A program made the translations under genes and the position numbers. 64,000 bases of DNA, from the NCBI RefSeq assembly GCF_021432085.1, contig NZ_CP090366.1, forward strand, positions 4,402,001 through 4,466,000. Reading direction: 5' to 3'. Of the stretch, positions 14,665 through 22,932 are shown in pieces (the first letter of the stretch is position 1; the number at the start of each line of letters is the position of its first letter). The notes beneath the pieces were generated by a model that was not told the origin of the DNA, did not search any database, and was given only the letters and a program-made list of their open reading frames with translations. This DNA comes from Stutzerimonas kunmingensis (GTDB lineage: Bacteria; Pseudomonadota; Gammaproteobacteria; Pseudomonadales; Pseudomonadaceae).

Positions 14665-15430
14665 TCAAGGTGCAACCCGTCGTACAAGACGCGCCGCCAG
14701 TGCGCCTATGGATGCCAGGGTCGCCAGCACGACCACGCCATTCCAGCCCCATTGTCCAAGCGCCAGGCTGCCCAGCCCCGCGCCGGTCGCCATCCCTAGG
14801 AAAACACCGGTGAACAGCACAGCATTCAAGCGACTGCGCGCCGGCGGGTCGATGCCGTAGACGATGGTCTGATGAGCGACCAAGGTCGCCTGGATGCCGA
14901 AATCGAAGCCAATGGCGGCCACCACAATCACGCCCAACTGGATCTCCGGCGGCACCACTCCGACCAAGCCGAGGACAGCGAAGGATGCGGCAGTCAGGGC
15001 CGCGCCCAGGCGTGTCACGCCCTCCGGTCCGCGGCGATCGGCCAGGCGACCGGCCAAGGGTGCGGCGAGTGCGCCAGCGGCACCTGCAAGGCCAAACGCG
15101 CCGGCCGCGGCGCTACCGAGTCCGAAATCCGCATGCAGCATAACGGCGAGCGTCGACCAGAATGCACTGAAGGCAACGGACAACAGGCCCTGGGAAACGG
15201 CCGCGCGGCGCAGGGACGGATGTAGCGACCAGAGTTTGAGCATGGAGCCGAGCAAGGCGCCGTAGCCCAGCGACGTAGTCGGGGAGAACCGTGGCAACCC
15301 GCGCCAGGCGGCGAGCCAGATCAAGCCAATCGAGCCAGCCGCGAGCGCATAAACGGCACGCCAGCCGAATTGCTCGGCGATCAGGCCGCTCATGACCCGC
15401 GAGAGCAGAATGCCCAGCAGCAGGCCAGGA
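14665..15430 (-). pseudogene. MFS transporter remnant lacking its N-terminal part
   Basis: About 255 codons remain of a protein that is usually near 400. The preserved part spans roughly the last eight membrane helices (YALAAGSIGLIWLAAWRGL, FSAFWSTLAVMLHADFGLGS, GAFGLAGAAGALAAPLAGRL and following). The frame runs back past the ATG at 15393 as GLLLGILLSRVMSGLIAEQF, which is internal MFS sequence, until it meets LysR sequence near 15430. The N-terminal helices and the promoter are missing. Drug or sugar efflux would be the usual role of this subfamily; here it should be inactive. Confidence 0.82.
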
Positions 15431-15431
15431 C

Positions 15432-16076
15432 CAGCTGATCGCTCCGCTCGGCAAGTACCTGTCGCGCTACCCGAACGTCAGCGTCGAATGGGTATTGCAT
15501 GATCGCTCGCCCAACTTCACGGCCGAGGGAATCGATTGCGCCATCCAGGTGGGCGTCATCGAGGACCCGTCCGTCGTTGCCATCCGCCTCGGCGAAGTCC
15601 CGCGCATTGTGGTGACCCATCCGTCGCTGGCTGGCGACGGCCCTCTGCCGAGTACCACCGAGCAACTCCAGCGTCTGCCCTGGTTGGCCCTGCGGACCTA
15701 CTACACCGACGAGGTCGTACTGACCTGCCAGGCGGACGGGCGCTCGCATCGCTTCGCGATCCAGCCACGCATGAGCACGGACAGCCTCTACGCCCTGCGC
15801 AGTGCGGCGCTGGCAGGGCTTGGCGCGTGCGTCAGCTCCGCCTGGGTGGTAGCGCAGGACATCGAAGAAGGCCGGCTGATCCAGCTCGTGCCGCAGTGGC
15901 GAGCCGCTCCCCTGCCCGTCTACCTCATCTACCCGCACGCGCGCAGCTATCCCGCCAAGCTGCGCCTGTTCGCCGAAATCATCCGTACGGACATGCCCAA
16001 CCTCGTCGGCATGACCTCACCGGGCATCGACGCGCTGCAACCGGCTGGCGTCGGCGCACGGACGGCTGCCCCCTGA
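15432..16076 (+). pseudogene. LysR-type regulator remnant lacking its DNA-binding domain
   Basis: About 214 codons remain, in frame from LIAPLGKYLSRYPNVSVEWV to the stop, corresponding to the effector-binding domain of a LysR regulator (normal length near 300). The helix-turn-helix and linker are absent. The frame begins at the same point where the oppositely oriented MFS frame ends, so one deletion removed the shared promoter and both N-termini. A TTG at 15495 could start a short product, but that would have no DNA-binding part. Confidence 0.82.
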
Positions 16077-16150
16077 GTTTCTGCCACCGGCATTGCCTGG
16101 TTGGACCGAGCGTGTAGAATCCCGCGCCCCGAAATTCAGGAGACAGTACG

Positions 16151-16579
16151 GTGGTGATTCACTATTCCGCGCCCAATGGGAATGTCGCATGCGGGCGCAC
16201 CGGCTCAAGCCTCAACAGTTCCGGCGATGCCGCTCAGGTTTCCTGCAAGCTGTGCCTGCGCAGCGTGGAAAAGGCTGTGAGCGAGCCTGTACGCAAGACA
16301 CCGAGCCTCGCCGAACTGAGGGCTGCCGCGAAGGCGGCGAAGATCACGGCGGGTGCACCCGCAGCCGTGGCGAAGACGGCAACGACGGCCCCCGCAGCGG
16401 CAGCGAAAACTGCAGCGAGTGCGCCCGCAGCGCCGGTAAAGGCCGTCCCGGCTGCGCCCGCAACGACAGCGAAGCCGGCTTCCGTCCTGTCCGCACGCGC
16501 CGAATGGCAGAAGCGCCTGGAGCAACTGCCGGGGCGCAATCGCCTGCCTCGTGGCGTAGCGCGGCAGGCGTTTATCTAG
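16151..16579 (+). CDS. Hypothetical protein: cysteine-bearing N-terminus and Ala-rich tail
   Basis: This 142-residue protein starts at GTG 16151, with CAGGAGA about eight bases upstream. Residues 1-40 carry VIHYSAPNGNVACGRTG and SCKLCLRSVEKA; the Cys spacing (one Cys, then CxxC) hints at a small metal-binding ribbon. Residues about 55-115 are a low-complexity Ala/Thr/Lys/Pro stretch with repeated AAKTA and APAA units, similar to histone-H1-like tails. The end is a short conserved-looking block (RAEWQKRLEQLPGRNRLPRG). The function is unknown. Such Ala/Lys/Pro tails often bind nucleic acid. Confidence 0.6.
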   Translation: MVIHYSAPNGNVACGRTGSSLNSSGDAAQVSCKLCLRSVEKAVSEPVRKTPSLAELRAAAKAAKITAGAPAAVAKTATTAPAAAAKTAASAPAAPVKAVPAAPATTAKPASVLSARAEWQKRLEQLPGRNRLPRGVARQAFI

Positions 16580-16600
16580 CCCGCAGAACGGCGCTGCCGG

Positions 16601-17158
16601 TCAGTCCTGCCGAATCCGCAGGCCTGGCCAGGTTTCAGACCAGCCCTTCGCGGCCAGGCGCTCCAGATAGACCTGTCGCTTGCCGGCACGAAAGGCCGCC
16701 GTGGGTCGGACGATCAGATCGAACAGATCGTCCAGCCCCAGCGGGGCCGCCACCTCGATCTCTTCCAGCGCTCCCAGCCTCACCCCGACTGCAGTGGCCG
16801 TTTCGGGCCAGTGGGTCATCGCGTCCACTGCCGACCGGTAGGGCTGATCCGCGTTGTGCAGGTGCATGCGGGCCTGGTTCTTCACCGACCAGTTGAGCGA
16901 GCCGTCCGAGCGCCGCAGTGCCGCCTCGAGCCCGGTATCCAGCGCCTTGTCGGGCCGGTCGGGGTCGAACCAGATAACATCGATATCCGCAGGCAGCGGG
17001 CTGCTGTCACGCCCATGCAGGTGATCCCACACCGCACTGCGCACGAAACCTGCAGCCACCCAGCAATCCGGCAGGGCGAGCGCCTTCACAAGATCGAGCA
17101 CCCGCATGCGCAGCGGGTCAGCCGTGATGATGGCGCGCAATCGGGCGTGCGTGTGCAT
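16601..17158 (-). CDS. Nucleotidyltransferase-like protein (DUF925 family)
   Basis: This 185-residue protein starts at ATG 17158 (MHTHARLR), with CGGAG upstream; a GTG at 17185 is the longer alternative. It shows the DUF925 pattern: CWVAAGFVRSAVWDHLHGRD at about 33-52, then the Asp pair LPADIDVIWFD expected of a nucleotidyltransferase active site, and NWSVKNQARMHLHN further on. Family members are uncharacterised proteins with a polymerase-beta-like core. It stands alone and converges with the Ala-rich gene. Confidence 0.8.
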   Translation of the reverse strand: MHTHARLRAIITADPLRMRVLDLVKALALPDCWVAAGFVRSAVWDHLHGRDSSPLPADIDVIWFDPDRPDKALDTGLEAALRRSDGSLNWSVKNQARMHLHNADQPYRSAVDAMTHWPETATAVGVRLGALEEIEVAAPLGLDDLFDLIVRPTAAFRAGKRQVYLERLAAKGWSETWPGLRIRQD

Positions 17159-17277
17159 GAGATGCTCCGCGAGGGCTGGCCGCACAGGCTATCAGCCTGC
17201 ACGCCGCCAGTGCGCGACTCGGCGAACCGCCCCGGCCGACGCCCCTCTAAACCTGCATCACGTCAGAGGAGGCACGC

Positions 17278-17502
17278 ATGGACAACTACCACATCAACGC
17301 CACCGATAACGGCTGGGAACTGCGCAAGCAGGGGGCGACCCGCGCCTCGAAGACCGCTGCGACCAAGGACGAGATGCTGCAGGTGACCGCAACCTTCCTC
17401 GAAGGCAAAACGGCCTCGGTGAAGATTCACAAGCAGGACGGCACCATCCAGGAGGAGCGTACCTACCCGCGCAGCGCCGATCCGCATCAGACGAGGGGCT
17501 GA
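17278..17502 (+). CDS. DUF2188 small protein
   Basis: This 74-residue protein starts at ATG 17278 after an AGAGGAGGC ribosome-binding site. It matches DUF2188: NYHINATDNGWELRKQGATR, RASKTAATKDEMLQVTATFL, then VKIHKQDGTIQEERTY. Members are single-domain proteins of about 70-80 residues with unknown role. It diverges from the nucleotidyltransferase-like gene 119 bases away. The 260 bases that follow hold no gene I can support. Confidence 0.8.
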   Translation: MDNYHINATDNGWELRKQGATRASKTAATKDEMLQVTATFLEGKTASVKIHKQDGTIQEERTYPRSADPHQTRG

Positions 17503-17762
17503 GGGGTGTAGCGGAGACAGATACGCGGCATTTGTCCGCCGGAAAACGCTGTTGGCCAACGGTAAGCAGGCTCAGCCAGCCGACCGCACTCATCGGCAGC
17601 TCGGCCGGGGACCCCGGACCGGCGACATCTAACATGCGCTTTCAGCGCCGTAGGCAAGCGCAGCTCCTTGTATCGAGCTTCGGCGGCGGGCCAGGCTGCG
17701 TTGCCTCATAGCGCCCTGGCACAGGACGCCGGCGAGGATCCGGCGATGCGGAGCAAGCTTGC

Positions 17763-18980
17763 TCACACCGCATCCCTTACGCACTGGCTGACGCAGCGCC
17801 GCGACCACTGCCAAACCAGGCGAGACAGGCGGGCGGCTATTTCATCGATCTCCGCTTCGGAGCAGATCAACGGCGGCAGCAGGCGGATCGTCCGCTCCCG
17901 CGAGACACTGATCAGCAGGGCTTCATCTTTCAATGCGCAGGTCAGAAGCTCGGTGCATGGGCGATCCAGTTCGATGCCTACCATTAGGCCGAGTGCGCGA
18001 ATCGCTACAACGCCTTCGCACCCCGCGAGCCCTTGCCGAAGAGCGCCTTCCAGGCGCTGCCCCATGACCCTCGCATGTTGCGGTACACCATCTCGCTCCA
18101 TCACATCGACCACGGTGCAGCCGATTCGACAAGCCATTGGGTTTCCGCCAAAGGTCGAACCGTGGTGACCAGGCGAAAAGAGATCCGCCGCGACGCCTCT
18201 GGCTAAACACGCACCGATTGGATAGCCGTTGCCAAGGCCCTTGGCCAAGGTGATCACGTCCGGCAGCACTCCCGCATGCTGGTAGCCAAACCATGCCCCC
18301 GTCCGCCCGAACCCCGTCTGCACCTCATCGACCATAAACAGCCAATCGTTCGTCGTGCAAAGGTCTCGCAGAGCCCGCATATAGTGCGTTGGCGCGATGC
18401 GTACGCCACTCTCGCCTTGAACGGCCTCAACCAGGACAGCGACGATATTGGGCAACTGCGATGCGAATGCCCGGACAGCGTCGATGTCTGCGTAGGGCAC
18501 CCGCATGAACCCTGGCATAAGTGGCTCGAAGCCCCGATGTACGCTTGGGTTACCGGTTGCAGCCAACGTTGCAAGTGTACGACCGTGAAAACTGTTCTCC
18601 ATGACCAACACGACCGGCTGGGCTTCGCCTCGGCGGGTTGCGTGCAAGCGAGCCAGCTTCAATGCGGTCTCGTTTGCTTCCGCGCCTGAATTGCAAAAAA
18701 AAGCCCGACGCATTCCAGAGATCGCACAAAGCCTCGAACCGAGCGAGTCCTGCCACTCGATGCCGAACAGATTCGAGGTATGCATCAAACGACCCGCCTG
18801 ATCGGCAATGGCGGCGGTTATCTCAGGGTGAGAGTGACCGAGATTGGTTACGGCAACTCCCGCGATGGCATCGAGGTATTCGCGCCCGTATGTGTCCCAG
18901 AGGCGGGCGCCCTTCCCGTGAGTGAAGTAAACCGGCTGCCTGGCATAAGCATTCATCAGATGAGAGCTTTGATCGTCCAT
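17763..18980 (-). CDS. Class III aminotransferase (acetylornithine/aspartate aminotransferase family)
   Basis: This 405-residue, full-length PLP enzyme has GKGARLWDTYGREYLDAIAG near the N-terminus, NSGAEANETALKLAR near residue 100, the cofactor Asp in FMVDEVQTGFGRTG near 220, and the PLP lysine in LAKGLGNGYPIGA near 250. The nearest well-known relatives are ArgD-type acetylornithine transaminases, but its operon with pdxY and an unknown gene under a MocR regulator argues for a role in B6-linked or amine metabolism. It is the third gene of that operon, seven bases after the 86-aa gene. The substrate cannot be read from the sequence. Confidence 0.85.
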   Translation of the reverse strand: MDDQSSHLMNAYARQPVYFTHGKGARLWDTYGREYLDAIAGVAVTNLGHSHPEITAAIADQAGRLMHTSNLFGIEWQDSLGSRLCAISGMRRAFFCNSGAEANETALKLARLHATRRGEAQPVVLVMENSFHGRTLATLAATGNPSVHRGFEPLMPGFMRVPYADIDAVRAFASQLPNIVAVLVEAVQGESGVRIAPTHYMRALRDLCTTNDWLFMVDEVQTGFGRTGAWFGYQHAGVLPDVITLAKGLGNGYPIGACLARGVAADLFSPGHHGSTFGGNPMACRIGCTVVDVMERDGVPQHARVMGQRLEGALRQGLAGCEGVVAIRALGLMVGIELDRPCTELLTCALKDEALLISVSRERTIRLLPPLICSEAEIDEIAARLSRLVWQWSRRCVSQCVRDAV

Positions 18981-18986
18981 GCCCCG

Positions 18987-19247
18987 TCACTCCACTGGCG
19001 AGAGAAGCGCTGAACGCTGCGTTACGGGCCGGAAGCTGCGCTCCGTACCCAGTACTCGGATTCCGCTGGGCCCGACCTCCAGGTAGCGGCGTTCGCCATC
19101 GGATACCTGCATCTCGATGCAATAGCCCTCGGCCGCAGGCAGACGTTGAGCGATGTCTTGTACGGCCTCCAAGGCCCATGGCGCATCGGACTCAAAATGA
19201 CCTAGATGCTTTTGATCACGGCGAATGTTCAGACGATAGACGGGCAT
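18987..19247 (-). CDS. 86-residue unknown protein between pdxY and an aminotransferase
   Basis: The gene starts at ATG 19247, four bases after the pdxY stop, and ends seven bases before the aminotransferase start, so it is part of a three-gene operon. The protein begins MPVYRLNIRRDQKHLGHFES and has ALEAVQDIAQRLP and EGYCIEMQVSDGERRYLEVG, suggesting an alpha/beta sandwich with a beta-hairpin. I do not recognise a family. An in-frame extension to 19412 would run deep into pdxY and has no support. The context suggests a role tied to pyridoxal or amino-group metabolism. Confidence 0.65.
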   Translation of the reverse strand: MPVYRLNIRRDQKHLGHFESDAPWALEAVQDIAQRLPAAEGYCIEMQVSDGERRYLEVGPSGIRVLGTERSFRPVTQRSALLSPVE

Positions 19248-19251
19248 GGAG

Positions 19252-20124
19252 TCATTCCTTGGCGAAGAGAGAGGTGCCAAATGCTGGCAAGCGCAGCTCA
19301 GCCGAATTGCTTTGGCGTGTAAGAGCAAGGGAGTCAATGACTTGGCGGCTGGCAAACTTGACGGCGTGGGTAAGCTCCAACCCCCGCAGCAATGCGGCGG
19401 CCAGAGCTGCACTGAAGAAATCGCCGGTGCCCTTGGGCGATACGCTGACTCGCTCGTGCTCGATCACCTCTGCAGACTCGTTCGTCACCACCACCACGTA
19501 CATACGTTCGCTTGGCCACTCATGTTGAGCGGCACTGGTGACGACGACCCACTGGGTACGCCCGATCAGCAGGCTGCGTGCGGCATCGATAACCTGTTCA
19601 ACGGTCTCGACACGGCGGCCGGATAGCCGAGCCAGCTCGAATGCATTGGGTGTCAGGCCATGGGCGAACCGAAGCAAATGAGTCTGAAAGGCACTGACCA
19701 TGGCCGGCTCTACATACATGCCGCAGTCATCATCACCAAGAACGGGGTCCAACTGAACCCGTATGTCGGGGTACCTCTCCAGTACCGTGCCCAGCCAACG
19801 CGCAAGCACCGCCGCCTGTGTTGTGCTGCCCAGATAGCCCACCAGCACGGTTCTTACCGAGCGCAGCGCGTCCCGGGCTTCCAGATCTTTGAGGTAGCCA
19901 GCGAACCAGCTAGTCGGAAGCGCACCGCCATGGCAGGTGGAGTAGTGAGGGGTATTGCTGAGCAAGACGGTGGGTATGGCCCCCACGGAGAGACCGCCGG
20001 CATTCAGTACGGGCACGGCGATGCTGTTGCCAACCCATCCGTAGACAACCTGCGATTGGATCGAAATCACGTCCAGTGGAAGCGGCTCTGGACCCGACAC
20101 GCCGGCGAAATCGATGCTGACAGC
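19252..20124 (-). CDS. pdxY: Pyridoxal kinase
   Basis: This protein of about 290 residues belongs to the ribokinase-like pyridoxal kinase family. SIQSQVVYGWVGNSIAVPVL near the N-terminus is the substrate site seen in PdxY, HGLTPNAFELARLSGRRVET is the NxxE-type region, and GTGDFFSAALAAALL carries the catalytic Asp and anion hole. It converts pyridoxal to PLP for B6 salvage. The start at ATG 20124 (MAVSIDF) is preferred to ATG 20136. It is the first gene of a three-gene operon facing away from a MocR-type regulator; the 154-base gap holds direct and inverted ATTGTCCT repeats. Confidence 0.87.
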   Translation of the reverse strand, partial: AVSIDFAGVSGPEPLPLDVISIQSQVVYGWVGNSIAVPVLNAGGLSVGAIPTVLLSNTPHYSTCHGGALPTSWFAGYLKDLEARDALRSVRTVLVGYLGSTTQAAVLARWLGTVLERYPDIRVQLDPVLGDDDCGMYVEPAMVSAFQTHLLRFAHGLTPNAFELARLSGRRVETVEQVIDAARSLLIGRTQWVVVTSAAQHEWPSERMYVVVVTNESAEVIEHERVSVSPKGTGDFFSAALAAALLRGLELTHAVKFASRQVIDSLALTRQSNSAELRLPAFGTSLFAKE

Positions 20125-20201
20125 CATCAAACACATACTCCATTGCAGCCTGCTGGTGATCCACGGCTGAAGCGGTTCGCAGTTCTAGCTGCGTGGATCG
20201 A

Positions 20202-20278
20202 TTGCTACCTGAGGTAGCAACCGCTTTGGCAAAGTGTAAGATTGTCCTGTGCCCAAGTAAACATTGTCATAGGACAAT
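20202..20278. promoter_or_regulatory. Control region between pdxY and its MocR regulator
   Basis: ATTGTCCT at 20241-20248 and ATTGTCAT at 20263-20270 are direct repeats 22 bases apart (two helical turns), and AGGACAAT at 20271-20278 is the exact inverse, touching the regulator start. Direct repeats of this kind are the usual MocR targets. On the - strand TTTACT and TACACT are 17 bases apart around the first repeat, a possible pdxY promoter. A separate perfect inverted repeat, TTGCTACC (20202-20209) and GGTAGCAA (20213-20220), lies in the pdxY leader. Confidence 0.6.
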
Positions 20279-21574
20279 ATGAAAATTATAAGCAAGACCG
20301 CAAACGACATCTTTGAAACGATACGAAGCCAGGTGCAGGCGCAACAGCTGAGTCCCGGCCAGACATTGCCGCCCGTTCGCCAACTGGCATCGGAGCTTGG
20401 GGTCAATCGCAATACCGTCGCCGCTGCATATAAGCGCCTGGTCGCGGCAGGCGTTGCCGAGACCCGAGGTCGCCTGGGCACGGTTATTTGCGAAACAGTC
20501 GGGCCCGGTGAGCAGGAAGGCGGTATCGGTCATTCTCGACTGACCGACTTGTCGAGCGGTAACCCGAATCCGATGTGGCTACCCGACCCGGCGCTCGCAC
20601 TGGCACAGCGGCAACCGCGCCTGCGACTCTATGGCGACGCACCGGTTGATCCGGGCTTTCAGGACGTGGCCTATCGATGGTTGGCCGACGATTGCCCCTC
20701 GCCTCCAGAGATCGACCTGGCCCACGGAGCTGTGGACGCTGTCGAGCGCCTGCTGGCCGCCTATCTTGTATCCGGCGACAAGGTTGCGGTCGAGAGCCCT
20801 TGTTTCATCAGCAGTATCAACACGCTGCGCATTGCTGGCCTGCAAGCGGTCGGCGTGCCTGTCGACGAGCAAGGGATGCAAGCCGACGGGCTTGATGCTG
20901 CCTTGGCGAAGGGCGTGCAGGCGGTGCTGATCACCCCCCGCGCTCACAACCCTACCGGCTCGAGTTTGAGCGCTGAGCGGGCTGCACAAATACGCGCCGT
21001 GCTTGAACGACACCCTCAGGTTTTAGTGCTCGTGGACGATCACTTCGCACTGTTATCCGAAGCGAAATACCAGCAGGTCATCCCCGCATCCAGCCGACGC
21101 TGGGCGCTGATCAGGTCCGTATCCAAAGCGCTTGGCCCGGATCTGCGACTCGCTGCTATCGGCAGCGATCGGGAAACATCACAGCGGCTTCGATTGCGGC
21201 TGGCTTCAGGCACAACCTGGGTGAGTCACCTTCTGCAAGATATCGCTCATACCTGCCTGACCTCGCCACTGGTCGGAGCGCAAATCGAACGCGCTCGAGC
21301 GGACTACAAGCATCGCCGCGATCTTCTGATCGCCGCACTGAGTACCCATGGTGTACGGGCCGGACATCCGTGTGATGGGCTCAACGTCTGGGTGCCGCTT
21401 GATGAAGATGTCGAGCCGATCATTCTCCATCTGGCCCAGCGAGGCTGGGTCGTGCGCAGCGGCACGGGCTTCACCGTGCAAGAGCAGGTGCGCGGCATCC
21501 GTATCACTACCTCGACGATGGACGCGAACCAGGCGGCCCGTTTCGCCGAAGACTTGAGCCTCTGCATGCAATGA
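20279..21574 (+). CDS. MocR/PtsJ-type regulator (GntR HTH plus aminotransferase domain)
   Basis: This 431-residue protein has an N-terminal GntR winged helix (residues about 5-75: LSPGQTLPPVRQLASELGVN, NTVAAAYKRLVAAGVAETRG) and a C-terminal fold-type-I aminotransferase domain. The PLP lysine sits in RSVSKALGPDLRLA near residue 285, and NPTG lies in ITPRAHNPTGSSLS. Such regulators sense PLP or pyridoxal; PtsJ and PdxR control B6 genes in other bacteria. Divergent from pdxY across repeated operators, it is probably the regulator of that operon and of itself. The ATG at 20279 directly abuts the last operator. Confidence 0.87.
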   Translation: MKIISKTANDIFETIRSQVQAQQLSPGQTLPPVRQLASELGVNRNTVAAAYKRLVAAGVAETRGRLGTVICETVGPGEQEGGIGHSRLTDLSSGNPNPMWLPDPALALAQRQPRLRLYGDAPVDPGFQDVAYRWLADDCPSPPEIDLAHGAVDAVERLLAAYLVSGDKVAVESPCFISSINTLRIAGLQAVGVPVDEQGMQADGLDAALAKGVQAVLITPRAHNPTGSSLSAERAAQIRAVLERHPQVLVLVDDHFALLSEAKYQQVIPASSRRWALIRSVSKALGPDLRLAAIGSDRETSQRLRLRLASGTTWVSHLLQDIAHTCLTSPLVGAQIERARADYKHRRDLLIAALSTHGVRAGHPCDGLNVWVPLDEDVEPIILHLAQRGWVVRSGTGFTVQEQVRGIRITTSTMDANQAARFAEDLSLCMQ

Positions 21575-21605
21575 CCCAGCGCCCCAGGTGATTTGCTGCA
21601 CTCGT

Positions 21606-22904
21606 TCAGTTAACCGTTCGGCGACGCTGCTTCAATGCATGAGCAACATCGCGCGCCAAAGCCGGCACGCTGATAGGGTTCAGGTTGCCGATACTGATCC
21701 GTACAGCCGCCGGGCTTTCCAGCCTGAACGGCGATCCCGCCTGGATGGCCCAGCCCAGCGATGCCAGCGTCTGGACCACAGAGGTCTCGTCCGAGACAGG
21801 CAACCACACATGCAAGCCCTCCCCCTGAGTGGGCACGGCTACGCCTAAGTCGTTCAGCCCCCGGACCAGAGCCGAACGCCGTTGCAAATACTCAGCCCCC
21901 ACTGCCGATAGGCGACTGCTATCGAGCATCTTTTGCCAGAGGCGTCCTGCAAGCCTTTGTAGCAACAGGCTGACCCACCGGGGGCCGAGGGTCTGCTGGT
22001 GGTGCATGCTCTTGAGCACGCTGGGCGTGCCTGTGACCACCGAAACGCGCAGGTCAGGCCCCAGGAATTTGCTGACCGATACAACGTAGACCCAACTAAG
22101 AGGCTCACGACTGAAGTTCAAGGGTTCGGCAGCGCTGAGCGGCCCCCAATGATCGTCAAGAATGAGCAGCGTATCGGGCGCATCTGCAAGGTTGTCGAGC
22201 CACTCTTCCCATCGACGCTCGCTTATGCAAAACCCGGTGGGGTTATGCGCACGCGGCGTCAAGATGACCGCCGCCGCCGAGCGAAGGATTTCAGTAGAGG
22301 GGACCATCGCGCCCTCTTCGTCTACGGGGACGGGAACCGCCTTGAGCCGCAGGCTCGCCAGTAATGCCAGCGCTGGCGGCCAGCAAGGATCTTCCACGAT
22401 TACCTTGTTTCCTGGCCGGCAACGCAGGCGAAGCGCCCGCTCTACGGCATCGAGCGCTCCCGAGTAAATGCCCAGCTGCTGACACGGAACCCCCTGCTCA
22501 GCCAACCACTGGCCTGCAACATCAAGCAGCTGTGGATCATTGCTTTGCACGTCATAGCCGGACTGGCTCTCGGTGAGCCAGCCCGCCTCAATGGCGGGCA
22601 GCGTAGCCCCATCGATATTTCCCGAGGCCATGTCTCGCAAACCCTCAGGAATGGTGGTTTGCGTTTCGGCCGTGGGCATCTCGCCTGCCACACGCGTTCC
22701 GCGCCGTCCGTCGGTAACTATCAGGGCGGCATCACGCAGCAGCTTGTAGGCCGCCGCCACAGTGTTTGGGCTGACTTGAAGCTGCTGTGCGAGAGCTCTG
22801 ACGGCAGGCAGCAGGGCGCCATCCCGGTAAAAACCCGCACGAATTTGCTGTTCGATCGACTCAGCGATCTCGACAGCGGTCGATCCGCTAGCTATTGTAT
22901 TCAT
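21606..22904 (-). CDS. Second MocR/PtsJ-type regulator, tail to tail with the first
   Basis: This 432-residue protein is a paralogue of the neighbouring MocR gene, with the same layout: GntR helix at residues about 8-75 (LLPAVRALAQQLQVSPNTVA) and an aminotransferase-like domain with ILTPRAHNPTGFCISE and the PLP lysine in VVSVSKFLGPDLRVSV. The start is ATG 22904 (MNTIASGS); the ORF is open further upstream but crosses a divergent gene. Only 28 bases separate it from the amidotransferase start, and three ATTGTAT direct repeats lie there. Its targets are probably the amidotransferase, MOSC and AlaC-type genes. Confidence 0.87.
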   Translation of the reverse strand: MNTIASGSTAVEIAESIEQQIRAGFYRDGALLPAVRALAQQLQVSPNTVAAAYKLLRDAALIVTDGRRGTRVAGEMPTAETQTTIPEGLRDMASGNIDGATLPAIEAGWLTESQSGYDVQSNDPQLLDVAGQWLAEQGVPCQQLGIYSGALDAVERALRLRCRPGNKVIVEDPCWPPALALLASLRLKAVPVPVDEEGAMVPSTEILRSAAAVILTPRAHNPTGFCISERRWEEWLDNLADAPDTLLILDDHWGPLSAAEPLNFSREPLSWVYVVSVSKFLGPDLRVSVVTGTPSVLKSMHHQQTLGPRWVSLLLQRLAGRLWQKMLDSSRLSAVGAEYLQRRSALVRGLNDLGVAVPTQGEGLHVWLPVSDETSVVQTLASLGWAIQAGSPFRLESPAAVRISIGNLNPISVPALARDVAHALKQRRRTVN

Positions 22905-22932
22905 ACATTCATTGTATTGTATTGGTACATAA
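22894..22932. promoter_or_regulatory. Short divergent control region with ATTGTAT repeats
   Basis: ATTGTAT occurs at 22894-22900 and 22911-22917, with an overlapping TTGTATTG at 22917. On the - strand TTGCAT and TACAAT are about 16 bases apart and end six bases before the regulator ATG, suggesting overlapping divergent promoters and a very short or absent leader. The direct repeats are likely MocR sites; this is inferred from the pattern, not shown. Confidence 0.5.
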
